Assembly: GCF_964204645.1 (NCBI RefSeq)
Contig: NC_134030.1
Location: 14,350,447 to 14,414,446, forward strand
Source: Tubulanus polymorphus
Taxonomy: Eukaryota; Nemertea; Palaeonemertea; Tubulaniformes; Tubulanidae
Reading direction: 5' to 3'
DNA: 64,000 nt
A program made the position numbers and the translations under genes. A model generated the notes under the pieces. The model worked only from the letters and a program-made list of their open reading frames with translations, was not told where the DNA came from and made no database searches. Positions 1-9,156 of the stretch are shown piece by piece (position 1 is the first letter of the stretch; every line of letters starts with the position of its first letter).

Positions 1-286
1 GATTATTTCTCGAGTAATGATATAGTTACCATATTGAAAAAGTTAGATAACTTTAAACCAAATGTAACTTGTGCAATGAACTTATTTGAACTTAAATATG
101 ATGATTTTAGAGAAAAAATTTTTAAATAAACATCCATCTAAAACTGAAATCGAAAATTATATTCCAAAAATATTTTCAAGAGAAACATACAATAAATATA
201 AACTCGGAAATCATTTAGGACCTATACCAATGTCAACGAAAAGGAGTATATGGTTAGAATATAATAAGCTTAAAGAAAAATATTAA
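1..286 (+). pseudogene. Unknown protein, left-edge fragment of the AT-rich viral-like element
   Basis: I do not recognise this gene. An open frame enters from the left edge and stops near position 129; an overlapping frame beginning near 86 continues to 286, so one frameshift in an A/T-rich run around 86-125 probably links them. The second part is lysine- and asparagine-rich and ends in a basic segment (RSIWLEYNKLKEKY). Composition matches the neighbouring minus-strand Polinton-like genes, but it lies on the opposite strand across an AT microsatellite. It could be the end of a convergently transcribed gene of the same element or a separate fragment. Confidence 0.35.
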
Positions 287-365
287 TATGAAAGAGTAAT
301 TTCTATTTACATATTAATGGATGAGTGGATGAGTTGGATGAATTGGATGAGAATGGATGAGTGTA

Positions 366-388
366 ATAATATATATATATATATATAC

Positions 389-440
<52 letters not shown>
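366..440. repeat. (AT)n microsatellite
   Basis: An almost pure AT dinucleotide tract with one interruption (acat). It lies between the plus-strand fragment and the minus-strand packaging ATPase remnants. A minus-strand ORF across it (303-494) is a poly Ile-Tyr artefact. Confidence 0.9.
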
Positions 441-443
<3 letters not shown>

Positions 444-608
444 TAAAATAATATTTAGAGATTGTATAAAATTGATAATATAACTTAAAATCAAACTTTT
501 ACTGTTTAAAAAAAAAACATATGTAAATTATATATTATTACACTCATCCATTCATCCAATTCATCCACTCATACCCATTCAAAATAAATAATATTTCATA
601 TTAGGATT

Positions 609-768
609 TTATCTTATAAACTTACATTCATATGGAAATTGTAATCTCAAAAGTAATTTTGAACCTTTATTATTCTTTAATTTATTCATCATGTAATTCA
701 GTAGGATAATTTCATTTTCTTCCAATGATTGTTGCATAGCTTTTCTATCTTTATTGCAGAATAAAACA
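609..768 (-). pseudogene. Second copy of the packaging ATPase C-terminus
   Basis: Read on the minus strand this encodes a segment containing NKDRKAMQQSLEEN and NKLKNNKGSKLLLRLQFP before a TAA. It is a diverged duplicate of the C-terminal part of the ATPase pseudogene at 977-1587, whose corresponding stretch carries in-frame stops. The two copies share orientation and are separated by the 188-bp inverted-repeat segment 786-973. A local tandem duplication or a second nested element copy would both explain it. The role is inferred only from similarity to the neighbouring ATPase. Confidence 0.6.
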
Positions 769-785
769 GTATTAGAAACTAAATT

Positions 786-973
786 AGAATAAATATTCTA
801 AAACTATTTATATATTTAATATATAAGTATTAATTATTTAAATATAATATTAATTAAATATAATATTAATTTAATACCCCCTTATGTCTTTATTATCTTT
901 ATGTCTTTAGTAGGCTTAGTACGTGTAGTATACAGAAAAAAAAATATATAAATAGTTTTAGAATAATTATTCT
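786..973. repeat. 188-bp inverted-repeat segment between duplicated ATPase ends
   Basis: The first and last 32 bases (786-817 and 942-973) are reverse complements with a single mismatch. Both ends begin AGAATAA when read inward. The interior is AT-rich with no ORF. It could be a MITE or a piece of a Polinton terminus (those elements commonly begin with AG). No clear target-site duplication is visible. Confidence 0.7.
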
Positions 974-976
974 CAT

Positions 977-1587
977 TTATTTTATAAATTTATATTCTTA
1001 TGGAAATTGTAGTCTCAGTAATAATTTTGAACCTTTATTATTCTTTAATTTATTCATATATTCATCATGTAACTCAGTAGGTATAATTAGATTTTCTTCC
1101 AATGATTGTTGCATAGATTTTCAATCTTTATTGTAGAATAAAACTAGAAATCTTATATTCTCCCTAAAGTCTTTAACAATTGAATTATATTTTTGATTTA
1201 AAACCCATGTTGTTATCCCGAAATGTCTCCCAGAGAAAGCTAAATAACATAACTCACTTTCTCTAACTTTTGAATCATGTAAATTTGCCAATCATCTATA
1301 ATGAATAATGTATTTAATCCTTTATAAATATCAATTGCTATTTTAATACAATTATCTAAATTTTCTTTTACTGTTTTAGGATCTAATATAATAAACTTTT
1401 TTATCTTTACTATATCCCTATTATATGTTTTATTCATTTCATAAGTAGGACAGAATAATATTATATTACCAAAATGATTCTTATAAATAGTTTCTAACAA
1501 ATCTAATATGAAATGTGTTTTACCACAGTTTGTTACCCCAGTTGTTAACATGTTATGCGGTTCAAATATAAATAAATCTTTATTCAT
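977..1587 (-). pseudogene. A32/FtsK-type genome-packaging ATPase, broken
   Basis: The first 115 codons (1587 to 1240) are open. They contain a Walker A motif, GVTNCGKTHF, near residues 17-26 and a Walker B motif, LFIIDDW, near 94-100. This is the pattern of the A32-like packaging ATPases of Polintons, adintoviruses and other large-virus relatives, which drive genome packaging into capsids. Past about 1240-1260 the reading frame shifts. The rest of the domain (FSGRHFGITTWVLNQKYNS and beyond) continues in another frame to about 977 with at least two in-frame stops. The ATG overlaps the end of the upstream integrase ORF by 8 nt, a virus-like packing. Family assignment is fairly secure; function is certainly lost. 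Confidence 0.8.
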
Positions 1588-2020
1588 TTATTCTTTTAAT
1601 TTTACTAGATAAAATCCATTCATAAAATTTATCATCATATCCTTTATATTTCACCAAAGAATACTTTTTTCCTTTAAGAGTTTTTGTTTTCAATACTTTT
1701 TCTATTTTGTATTCTATTTCATCTGGATTTGGTACAAGTGATAATTCTTGTTCATAGAAATAACCTAATATTTCTTCATCTTTTATATCTTCTAATTTAT
1801 AAACAAAAGGTTTAGTTAATATTATCTTTTTAATCTTGAATATTTCTTCTGTAAAATTAGGGGTATAACCTTTGTAAAATGTTTTTCTATATTTAGATAT
1901 TCTAACATGTTGTCCAATTTTTAATCTAGGTTCACCAAAATCATGTGTAACAAACGCACCATATAAATTATTCCAAACTTTTTCTGAATTATCTTCTTTT
2001 CTAGCTTGTATTGGTTTCAT
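1580..2020 (-). pseudogene. Integrase C-terminal region with chromodomain (Polinton-type)
   Basis: This 146-codon frame continues the integrase encoded immediately upstream but is offset by a frameshift at about 2023-2032, inside a short CT duplication. It has an SH3-like stretch (LKIGQHVRISKYRKTFYKGY, roughly residues 34-53), then PFVYKLED. The C-terminal chromodomain is around residues 104-140 (YEIEKVL-like start, LVKYKGYDDKFYEWI). Chromodomains on Polinton and some LTR-retroelement integrases are thought to guide insertion to modified histones. The stop overlaps the ATPase start by 8 nt. The ATG at 2020 is probably an internal methionine, not a true start. Confidence 0.8.
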
Positions 2021-2022
2021 AT

Positions 2023-2662
2023 TTATAGAACTATGTTTAGAGAATTATTATAACCTTTCACTAAATCATCTAATATATCGATATATTTATTTGTTTCATT
2101 GGCAGTAAAATATTTCCACATTCTAGATTTCAATGTTTTATTAAATCTTTCTATAATAGATGCTTTTTTATCCGAGTGTGTTGAAAAATACTCTACATCG
2201 ATATTAGATAATAGTTTTTTGAAATGTTTGTTATAGAATTCCTTACCTTCATCAAATTGTATCTTATCTGGAATAGCTGCTTTAAATATTGATTTAAAAG
2301 CATTTGTCACTTCTATTCCAGTTTTATTTTTGATTGGAATTGACCATGCGTATCTACTGAATATGTCTATAACATTTAATATCCAGAAATATCCTTTGTT
2401 GTATTCTTCTAAGTTCTTCATGTCAATTAAATCTGCTTGCCATTGTTGATCGATATATGAAACCATAACTTTTCTTGTTAAATAAGTTTTATCCATTTTC
2501 TTGTGGATTTGATATGTTGGTTGATTTTGTAACCATACTATATTTTATATCACCATTTTCTTTATCAGATTTAATTTTATCCCATAATTCTGAAACGTTA
2601 GAATATGATACTTCACTTTCTGGGTTATAATATAAATCTCTTAAATATTGTTCTTTTTTCAT
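2023..2662 (-). pseudogene. Polinton/Maverick-type DDE integrase core (rve), frameshifted
   Basis: The rve-family integrase would insert the element into host DNA. The core reads on the minus strand from 2496 to 2023. It includes QADLIDM (first catalytic Asp), QFDEGKEFYNKHF (second Asp in a GxEF context) and KASIIERFNKTLKSRMW (catalytic Glu), so the D,D-E triad is visible. The N-terminal 57 codons (2662 to 2489) start at a good ATG in a different frame; the join lies near 2540-2550, in WLQNQPTYQIH-like sequence. A second shift at about 2023-2032 leads to the chromodomain part. The ATG lies 6 nt after the stop of the upstream membrane-protein gene. With two frameshifts the gene is inactive. 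Confidence 0.85.
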
Positions 2663-2668
2663 CTTATT

Positions 2669-3092
2669 TTAATCCATTAATAATAATTTAGATTTAGTTT
2701 CAATGACTTTATGATTTGACTTATTTTCTGGTATAATAGGTTTATTGTCTGTACACGGATAACTAAGTTTCCGATCATTGGAATCATCTTTATCATCAGA
2801 TTTGAATTTAGATTTATATATTACACCGGATAATATAATAATTGTGATTAACCCAATTGTAATATATAAGTAATTAGTTCTTCCACTATTAGAAGAATCA
2901 GATGGATTGTTATTTGAATCAATATCAGATAAAGTCTGTGATTCATTTATATCAGTTAATTTCTTTTTCTTAGCTTTTTTTTGATTCTGCAGATCTTTTA
3001 CCTAATTCTCTTGCCCATTTAATTTGTTTCTCTGATCTAGGATTCTTCTTGACATCACCGTTTGGGTGCCGTACGGAACCATCATCACTCAT
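2669..3092 (-). pseudogene. Small single-pass membrane protein of the Polinton-like element
   Basis: I do not recognise the family. The ORF starts at 3092, overlapping the end of the upstream ORF by 8 nt. It opens MSDDGSVRHPNGDVKKNP, followed by a lysine-rich stretch. An 8-base homopolymer (T run at 2975-2982 on the plus strand) then puts it out of frame, giving an early stop at 2970. In the shifted frame it continues through a Ser/Asn-rich linker, a strong membrane helix (YLYITIGLITIIILSGVIY) and an acidic/basic tail to 2669. The RHPNG motif is shared with the neighbouring gene. The homopolymer shift could be real decay or a sequencing error. Membrane localisation is inferred from hydrophobicity only. 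Confidence 0.55.
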
Positions 3093-3348
3093 TTATTTTA
3101 GTTAATTTTTGTTCTGATTCATTTTCTGTTTCACCGTTTGGGTGTCTTACGGCGTAATCGGTTTCGTTCTTACCTGATTTATATTCCATAGGCTTGATAT
3201 TCGAAAATGTTATGACACCAGTAGAAATTAATGTCATAACCGATCCTAATTGGAATGAAGCATACCCGATCCATTTTTGTAATTCAGTCATAACTAAATA
3301 GTCATTTTTCAAATCACTATATAATTTATTTTCATCATCAATTGACAT
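3085..3348 (-). CDS. Hypothetical membrane-associated protein, 87 aa
   Basis: This ORF is intact and of unknown family. The protein starts MSIDDENKLYSDL and has a helical acidic N-terminus. A moderately hydrophobic stretch near residues 28-52 (YASFQLGSVMTLISTGVITF) could cross a membrane. The tail contains AVRHPNGETENES. The RHPNG segment is repeated near the start of the next gene downstream, even at nucleotide level. Its ATG overlaps the upstream stop by one base (TAATG) and its stop overlaps the next start by 8 nt, indicating compact, virus-like transcription units. Small proteins with a membrane segment are common in Polintons and adintoviruses, but assigning this one to a named class would be guesswork. 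Confidence 0.5.
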   Translation of the reverse strand: MSIDDENKLYSDLKNDYLVMTELQKWIGYASFQLGSVMTLISTGVITFSNIKPMEYKSGKNETDYAVRHPNGETENESEQKLTKINE

Positions 3349-3698
3349 TAACCGGTTACATAATTTTGAATAACACTGATAATACCATCTGAAATAGAAT
3401 CATTTATTCGAGCCAATCTAGCTTCTTCATAAATCTTAAAACATTTTATTACTTTATCTGGTTTCATAGAGTCTAGTTCTTGAAAAGTAATGATTCTATT
3501 TAAAAACTCTTTAGATTTCCCGCCAGCAATTAGTAACTCGAGATGGTGTTTACAATATAAGTAGTATTCATAATCAATATTGTTATTAACTTGAATATTA
3601 TTTTCAATTTTGGTCGGAATATCCTTATTATCACTAATGCCCAAATCATCTAATGTTTTTTCAATATCAATACTATTCTTACTCGATTTCTTTGACAT
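3348..3698 (-). CDS. Hypothetical protein of the Polinton-like element, 116 aa
   Basis: An intact ORF starting MSKKSSKNSIDIEKTL. The N-terminus is low-complexity, rich in Lys, Asn and Asp. The C-terminal half (residues about 42-113) looks helical, with EYYLYCKHHLELLIAGGKSK and a basic KCFKIYEEARLARIN segment. No catalytic or zinc-binding motif is visible. The stop overlaps the next gene's ATG by one base. It is transcribed with the integrase and ATPase remnants, so it most likely belongs to the same element, perhaps as a structural or accessory gene. A family search is needed for any function. Confidence 0.5.
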   Translation of the reverse strand: MSKKSSKNSIDIEKTLDDLGISDNKDIPTKIENNIQVNNNIDYEYYLYCKHHLELLIAGGKSKEFLNRIITFQELDSMKPDKVIKCFKIYEEARLARINDSISDGIISVIQNYVTG

Positions 3699-3916
3699 TT
3701 ATATTAGAGAAAAAAAAATATAACATTTTAATACTAGTTAGTTAAGTTAAAGAATTTTAAATACTAGGTTAGTTAAAGTTAAAGAATTTTTATTCGAATC
3801 TATTCAATCTAGTGTTAACAAGAATCACAAAAGAAAATATTAAAAATATAAGAGAATTCACTAGCTAGTTGAAGTTATTGTTTTTTTAATATTTTTTATT
3901 TGAGTTCTATTATTCT

Positions 3917-4121
3917 TTAACCGCTCATTAAAGATTCAACGTATTGTTCATTATTTGGATCATTATTCCATTGATCAATAAATTGCTTTGCCTTTGTTAA
4001 CTGGTCTAAATATAACTGAAAGTCTAGTTTATTAGATTTAATAATATTTTCCTTCTTTTTTCCGTCTTAAATTTTTCCAATTACAAATTAGTTTTTTATT
4101 GTATTCATCATTCCTTTCCAT
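3917..4121 (-). pseudogene. Small hypothetical gene with homopolymer frameshift
   Basis: A minus-strand ORF starts at 4121 (MERNDEYNKKLICNWKN). It leaves frame in an A-rich stretch around 4060 and continues in the next frame through LDFQLYLDQLTKAKQFIDQW to a stop at 3917. The two halves together would encode about 67 residues. The style (Lys/Asn-rich, helical) and direction match the adjacent viral-like genes. No known domain is recognised. About 200 bp of AT-rich noncoding sequence (3699-3916) separates it from the next gene and could hold a promoter, but no specific motif stands out. Confidence 0.4.
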
Positions 4122-4328
4122 TTATATATCAAATTTTTATTAAAATTGATTAACATTTTAGAATCCTCTTCCATTTCTTCGACTAACGTCATCCTTTTTC
4201 ATTCCTCGCTGCTTTTGATAAGTCATTTCGGATCCTCGATAATAAATCCTCAACTGAAAATCAATTCAACGAAACGACTGGTGGAAATATTATTTCATAA
4301 ACAAATATATTTATTATGTAAATTTTAG

Positions 4329-4545
4329 CGATCGATAATAGAACAATGGAGAACAATAGAAAAGCGGTCCAATCGGACTGGTTATTGCGCAATACAGTAA
4401 TTTTTTTATTCTGTAAACTACAACATTCAAACATAGAACTGTAACCAATCAATATTGAGCAGCTGTTTCCGTCAACAACGATCGATAATAGAACAATGGA
4501 GAACAATAGAAAAGCGGTCCAATCGGACCGGTTATTGCGCAATAC
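4329..4545. repeat. 67-bp direct repeat pair, 150 bp apart
   Basis: 4329-4395 and 4479-4545 are identical except for one base. Each contains GGAGAACAATAGAAAAGCGG and ends GTTATTGCGCAATA. The pair looks like a tandem duplication of a 150-bp unit. Minus-strand ORFs across it encode a repeated hydrophobic segment (WTAFLLFSIVLLSI), which I regard as fortuitous. Confidence 0.8.
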
Positions 4546-4641
4546 TTAGTGAACAGTAAACAATACAATATTAAAACAGATATATACAATCAAGATTACA
4601 TTTTTTGATATCTATATTAATAAGACCTTCAGTGTTATAAT

Positions 4642-5035
4642 TTATAATTTTGTCCAGAATTCTTTAATTACTGGATTGTTTCCAATCATTTCTTCAATTT
4701 CTGGTAAATATCTGACTACTTCACTAAATGCTTATCCTAATATTTTGAATTTTTCATATTTTATTAATCTACCTACTCTTCTCAGTTTTCTTTCAAAGCC
4801 GGCACTGATATCTATGTTCTTTTTAACCCACACCCCCCAAGAAATCCCCGCAGTTTTTTTTATCAAACATTGAAAACCCTATATTTAGATAACCCCCGAA
4901 AATGATGTGGTCCCATAGGTGATTTGCTTTTCTATTTAATATGGTTTTATAACTTTTTTTTAAGATATCAGTAATTTCGGCAAATGAAATAACTTCTACA
5001 CTTTGTATTTCTGGAAAGTTTAAATGTTCTGTGTC
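4642..5035 (-). pseudogene. Unknown gene of the AT-rich element, frameshifted
   Basis: Two minus-strand frames joined near a run of A residues (T run about 4855-4862 on the plus strand) form a protein-like stretch of about 130 codons. The upstream part contains EVISFAEITDILKKSYKTI and LWDHIIFGGYLNIGFSMF. The downstream part contains WVKKNIDISAGFERKLRRVG and ends EEMIGNNPVIKEFWTKL before TAA at 4642. An in-frame stop lies near 4735. I do not recognise the family. Direction and composition fit the Polinton-like element, so it may mark that element's right-hand limit in this window. Confidence 0.35.
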
Positions 5036-5041
5036 AATGAT

Positions 5042-5150
5042 TAATTAGGGTTTTCTGTTACATCACAGAAAATCCTATTGAGATTCGCGTGTTTCTTATT
5101 ATTAGGGTTTTCTGTTACATCACAGAAAACCCTATTGAGATTCGCGTGTT
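5042..5150. repeat. Tandem pair of hairpin units
   Basis: Two near-identical 57-bp units (about 5045-5101 and 5102-5158) each hold a 12-bp inverted repeat, AGGGTTTTCTGT with its complement, around a 6-base loop. AttgagattcgcgtgtttcttA follows. They directly precede the (TTA)n tract of the interspersed repeat at 5151-5545. Confidence 0.75.
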
Positions 5151-5545
5151 TCTTATTATTATTATTATTATTATTATTATTTTTTCCACACATTTGTCAA
5201 AAGTACATAGGCTTTTTTACATTACCGCTGTTGCCGATACAATCCGTCTGATATCATTCAGCTCAGTTCGATCTACAAATACTCCGTGCGAATTTTGAAG
5301 AATCAACGTTACAAAAGCACTGTCGGGCCGTAAACATCGAAAATTGAGCCCCATTCAAAGAGCCGACATGTTTTTCTAAGTCGTCTTTCCGAAATCTACC
5401 GCACGTTTCTTGTCACATCGATTATCAATTCAAGCATAAATTAACAAATTTATTACCCAAAGATTGCAAATTCTGTCGCAGTTTTTAAAAACTAATTTTA
5501 ACAATAACCAATTTTCCTCATCAAATTATAATACCAATTCACAGG
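5151..5545 (-). repeat. Interspersed repeat R, copy 1, with (TAA)n tail
   Basis: This is about 88-92 percent similar by eye to 11118-11505. Read on the minus strand it ends in a TAA microsatellite (5151-5180), the tail style of some non-LTR retroelements. A 38-codon frame from 5330 to a stop at 5217 (contains LILQNSHG and ELNDIRRIV) is kept open in both copies. Upstream the minus strand shows a possible zinc-finger-like stretch, CGRFRKDDLEKH. The element class is not settled. Confidence 0.7.
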
Positions 5546-5564
5546 AAATTAACTACTTTAGATT

Positions 5565-5720
5565 TTAAAAGCACTGTCGAGCCGTAAACATCGACAAATC
5601 GACGTGTGTCACTACATCGTCGTTCCGGGAATCAGCTGCGAGTTTCTCCTCATTCTGAGAATCAAATCGAGTACAAATTAATTTATTACTACCAGTGATT
5701 TGGCTGCGGGCGTCAAGCAG
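5565..5720 (-). repeat. Diverged internal duplicate of repeat R
   Basis: This segment repeats the middle part of 5303-5460 at lower identity: both have a minus-strand SMFTARQCF-coding core followed by similar spacer sequence. It indicates that repeat R has an internally repeated unit of about 260 bp. Confidence 0.5.
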
Positions 5721-5729
5721 TTAATTTAG

Positions 5730-6215
5730 CAATACCTATTTTTCTTTACCAAATTTACCGTGTTTTTACTAAGATAAATCATAAGTGTACCGGGGAGTCG
5801 TAGGCCTAAACTAAACACGCCGAAGAGATTATAGCGGAGAAAAGCTGTTATGTCGACGAGGTATCAAAATAAAAGAATGTATTACTTTATTCGGCCGCGG
5901 GCCTCCATATCAATACCATCAATATTCTATATTTCCTACAGTACATACCGATCATTGTCAAATCCACAAGGTATTTACTAAATACAAGTATAAAACACAC
6001 TCGTATCCGTATGCTGGACTCACACTTGACATTCGGAGTAAGCGTTCGCTGTGGGGGAAAGGAGATCGTTCGCTGGGTCGCATGAAGTGTTTATCGAGTT
6101 TTACGCGACTTTAAAGCTTTAGTATGGTGGCTGATAAGATAACAAAACACGAATATGCAAATGAGGGCGATATTACGACAAAACGACAAAACTAAAATAA
6201 CGCGAGAAAACAATG
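5730..6215. other. No gene seen; unclassified sequence
   Basis: I see no convincing coding frame, hairpin or repeat between repeat R and the 31-bp satellite. The region ends in sequence that grades into the first satellite units at about 6217. Confidence 0.5.
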
Positions 6216-6216
6216 A

Positions 6217-9156
6217 TTTTGATTTTGTCGCCCGCGACAGTTCATTATTTTGGTTTTATCGCCCACGACAATTCATTACTTTGGTTTTATCGCCAGCGAC
6301 AATGCATTATTTTGGTTTTGTCGCCCGCGACAATTCTTCTTTTTGGTTTTGTCGCCCGCGACAATTCATTATTTTGGTTTTATATTTTGTTTTTGTCGCC
6401 CGCGACAATTTTCTTTTTTGGTTTTGTCGCCCGCGACAATTCAATATTTTGGTTTTATCGCCTGCGACAATTCAATATTTTGGTTTTATCGCCCGCAACA
6501 ATTCATTATTACGGTTTTATCGCCCGCGACAATTCATTATTTTGGTTTTGTCGCCCGCGACAATTCACCATTTTGGTTTTGCCGCCCGCGACAATTCAAT
6601 ATTTTGGTTTTGTCGCCCGCGACAATTCATTATTTTGGTTTTATCACCCGCGACAATTCAATATTCTAGTTTTTTTCGCTGCGATAATTCATTATTTTGG
6701 TTTTATCGCCCGCGACAATTCAAGATTTTGTTTTTATCGTCCGCGACAATTCATTATTTCGGTTATGTTGCTCGAGACAATTCATTATTTTGGTTTTATC
6801 GTCCGCGACAATTCATTATTTTGGTTTTGTCGCTCGAGACAATTCATTATTTTAGTTTTATCGCCCACGACAATTCATTGGTTTGGTTTTATCGCCTGCG
6901 ACAATTCAATATTTTGGTTTTATCGCCTGCGACAATTCAATATTTTGGTTTTGTCGCCTGAGAAAATTCATTATTTTGGTTTTGTCGCCTGAGAAAATTC
7001 ATTATTTTGGTTTTATCGCCCGCGTCAATTTATTATAACGGTTTTATCGGCCGCGACAATTCATTATTTTGGTTTTGTCGCCCGCGACAATTCACCATTT
7101 TGGTTTTGTCGCCCGCGACAATTCATTATTTTGGTTTTATCGCCCGCGACAATTCAATATTTTGGTTTTGCCCGCGATAATTCATTATTTTGGTTTTATC
7201 ACTCGCGACAATTCATTATTTTGGTTTTGTCGCCCGAGACAATTCATTATTTTAGTTTTATCGCCCGCGAAAATTCATTATTTTGGTTTTATCGCCCGCG
7301 ACAATTCATTATTTTGCTTTTGTCGCCCGCGACAATACACCATTTTGGTTTTGTCGCCTGGACAATTCACCATTTTGGTTTTGTCGCCCGCGACAATTCA
7401 TTATTTTTGTTTTGTCGCCCCGACAATTCTTTTTTTGGTTTTGTCGCCCGCGACAATTCATTAGTTTGGTTTTGTCGCCCGCGACAATTCAATATTTCGG
7501 TTTTATCGCCCTCGACAATTCATTGCTTTGGTTTTATCTCCAGCGACAATTCATTATTTTGGTTTTGTCGCCCGCGACAATTCTTGTTTTTGGTTTTGAC
7601 GCCCGCGACAATTCATTATTTTGGTTTTATACTTTGTTTTTGTCGCCAGCGACAATTTTTTTTTTGGTTTCGTCGCCCGCAACAATTCAATATTTTGGTT
7701 TTGTCGCCCGCGACAATTCATTATTTTGGTTTTATCGCCCGCGACAATTCAATATTTTAGTTTTTTCGCCTGCGATAATTCATTATTTTGGTTTTATCGC
7801 CCGCGACAATTCAAGATTTTGTTTTTATCGTCCGCGACAATTCATTATTTCGGTTATGTCGCTCGAGACAATTCATTATTTTGGTTTTATCGTCCGCGAC
7901 AATTCATTATTTTGGTTTAGTCGCTCGAGACAATTCATTATTTTAGTTTTATCGCCCACGACAATTCATTAGTTTGGTTTTATCGCCTGCGACAATTCAA
8001 TATTTTGGTTTTATCGCCCGCGACAATTCAATATTTTGGTTTTATCGCCCGCGATAATTCATTATTTTGGTTTTATCGCCCGCGATAATTCATTATTTTG
8101 GTTTTGTCGCCTGAGAAAATTCATTATTTTGGTTATATCGCCCGCGACAATTCATTATTACGGTTTTATCGCCCGCGACAATTCATTATTTTGGTTTTGT
8201 CGCCCGCGACAATTCATTATTTTGGTTTTGTCGCCCGCGACAATTCATTATTTTGGTTTTATCGCTCGCGACAATTCATTATTTTGGTTTTGTCGCCCGC
8301 GACAATTCATTATTTTGGTTTTATCGCCCGCGACAATTCATTATTTTGGTTTTATCGCCCGCGACAATTCAATATTTTGGTTTTATCGCCTGCGATAATT
8401 CATTATTTTGGTTTTATTGCTCGCGACAATTCATTATTTTGGTTTTGTCGCCCTAGACAATTCATTATTTTGGTTTTATCGCCCGCGACAATTCATTATT
8501 TTGCTTTTGTCGCCCGCAACAATTCATTATTTTGCTTTTGTCGCCCGCGACAATTCACCATTTTGGTTTTGTCGCCTGGACAATTCACCATTTTGGTTTT
8601 GTCGCCCGCGACAATTTATTATTTTGGTTTTGTCGCCCCGACAATTCTTTTTTTGTTTTGTCGCCCGCGACAATTCTTGTTTTTGGTTTTGACGCCCGCG
8701 ACAATTCATTAGTTTGGTTTTATACTTTGTTTTTGTTGCCCGCGACAATTTTTTTTTGGTTTTGTCGCCGCAACAATTCAATATTCTGGTTTTGTCGCCC
8801 GCAACAATTCATTATTTTGGTTTTATCGCCCGCGACAATTCAATATTTTAGTTTTATCGCCCGCGATAATTCATTATTTTGGTATTATCGTCCGCGACAA
8901 TTCAATATTTTGTTTTTATCGTCCGCGACAATTCATTATTTCGGTTATGTCGCTTGAGGCAATTCATTATTTTGGTTTTATCGTCCGGGACAATTCATTA
9001 TTTTGGTTTTGTCGCTCGAGACAATTCATTATTTTGGTTTTATTGCCCGCGACAATTCATTAGTTTGGTTTTGTCGCCCGCGACAATTCAATATTTTGGT
9101 TTTATCACCCGCGACAATTCATTAGTTTGGTTTTGTCGCCCGCGACAATTCTTTTT
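6217..9156. repeat. 31-bp satellite array, about 94 units, with higher-order structure
   Basis: The consensus unit is TTTTGGTTTTRTCGCCCGCG followed by ACAATTCATTA (31 bp). Its core has 6-bp arms, TTGTCG and CGACAA, around CCCG, so each unit can form a small hairpin. Marker variants recur at fixed distance: GGTTATGT at 6761, 7852 and 8943 (1091 bp apart each time), and the TTTATACTTTG-type variant at about 6381, 7628 and 8721. This implies a higher-order repeat of about 35 units. Because 31 is not a multiple of 3, all three frames carry long fortuitous ORFs of a 31-residue repeat (FWFYRPRQF and similar); they are not genes. Confidence 0.95.

Noticed and set aside
303-494. Minus-strand ORF of 63 codons
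   Set aside because: It is the translation of the AT microsatellite (poly Ile-Tyr).
4261-4542. Minus-strand hydrophobic ORF
   Set aside because: It spans the two 67-bp direct repeats and simply repeats their translation; no domain or start context supports it.
6155-8957. Long overlapping ORFs (up to 268 codons) with repeated FWFYRPRQF-type sequence
   Set aside because: They arise because a 31-bp unit without stops is read through three frames. The same 31-residue cycle appears in every frame, so there is no evidence of a gene.
6217-9156. Regular palindromic repeats resembling a CRISPR array
   Set aside because: Units are contiguous with no unique spacers, and the genome is eukaryotic. It is a tandem satellite.
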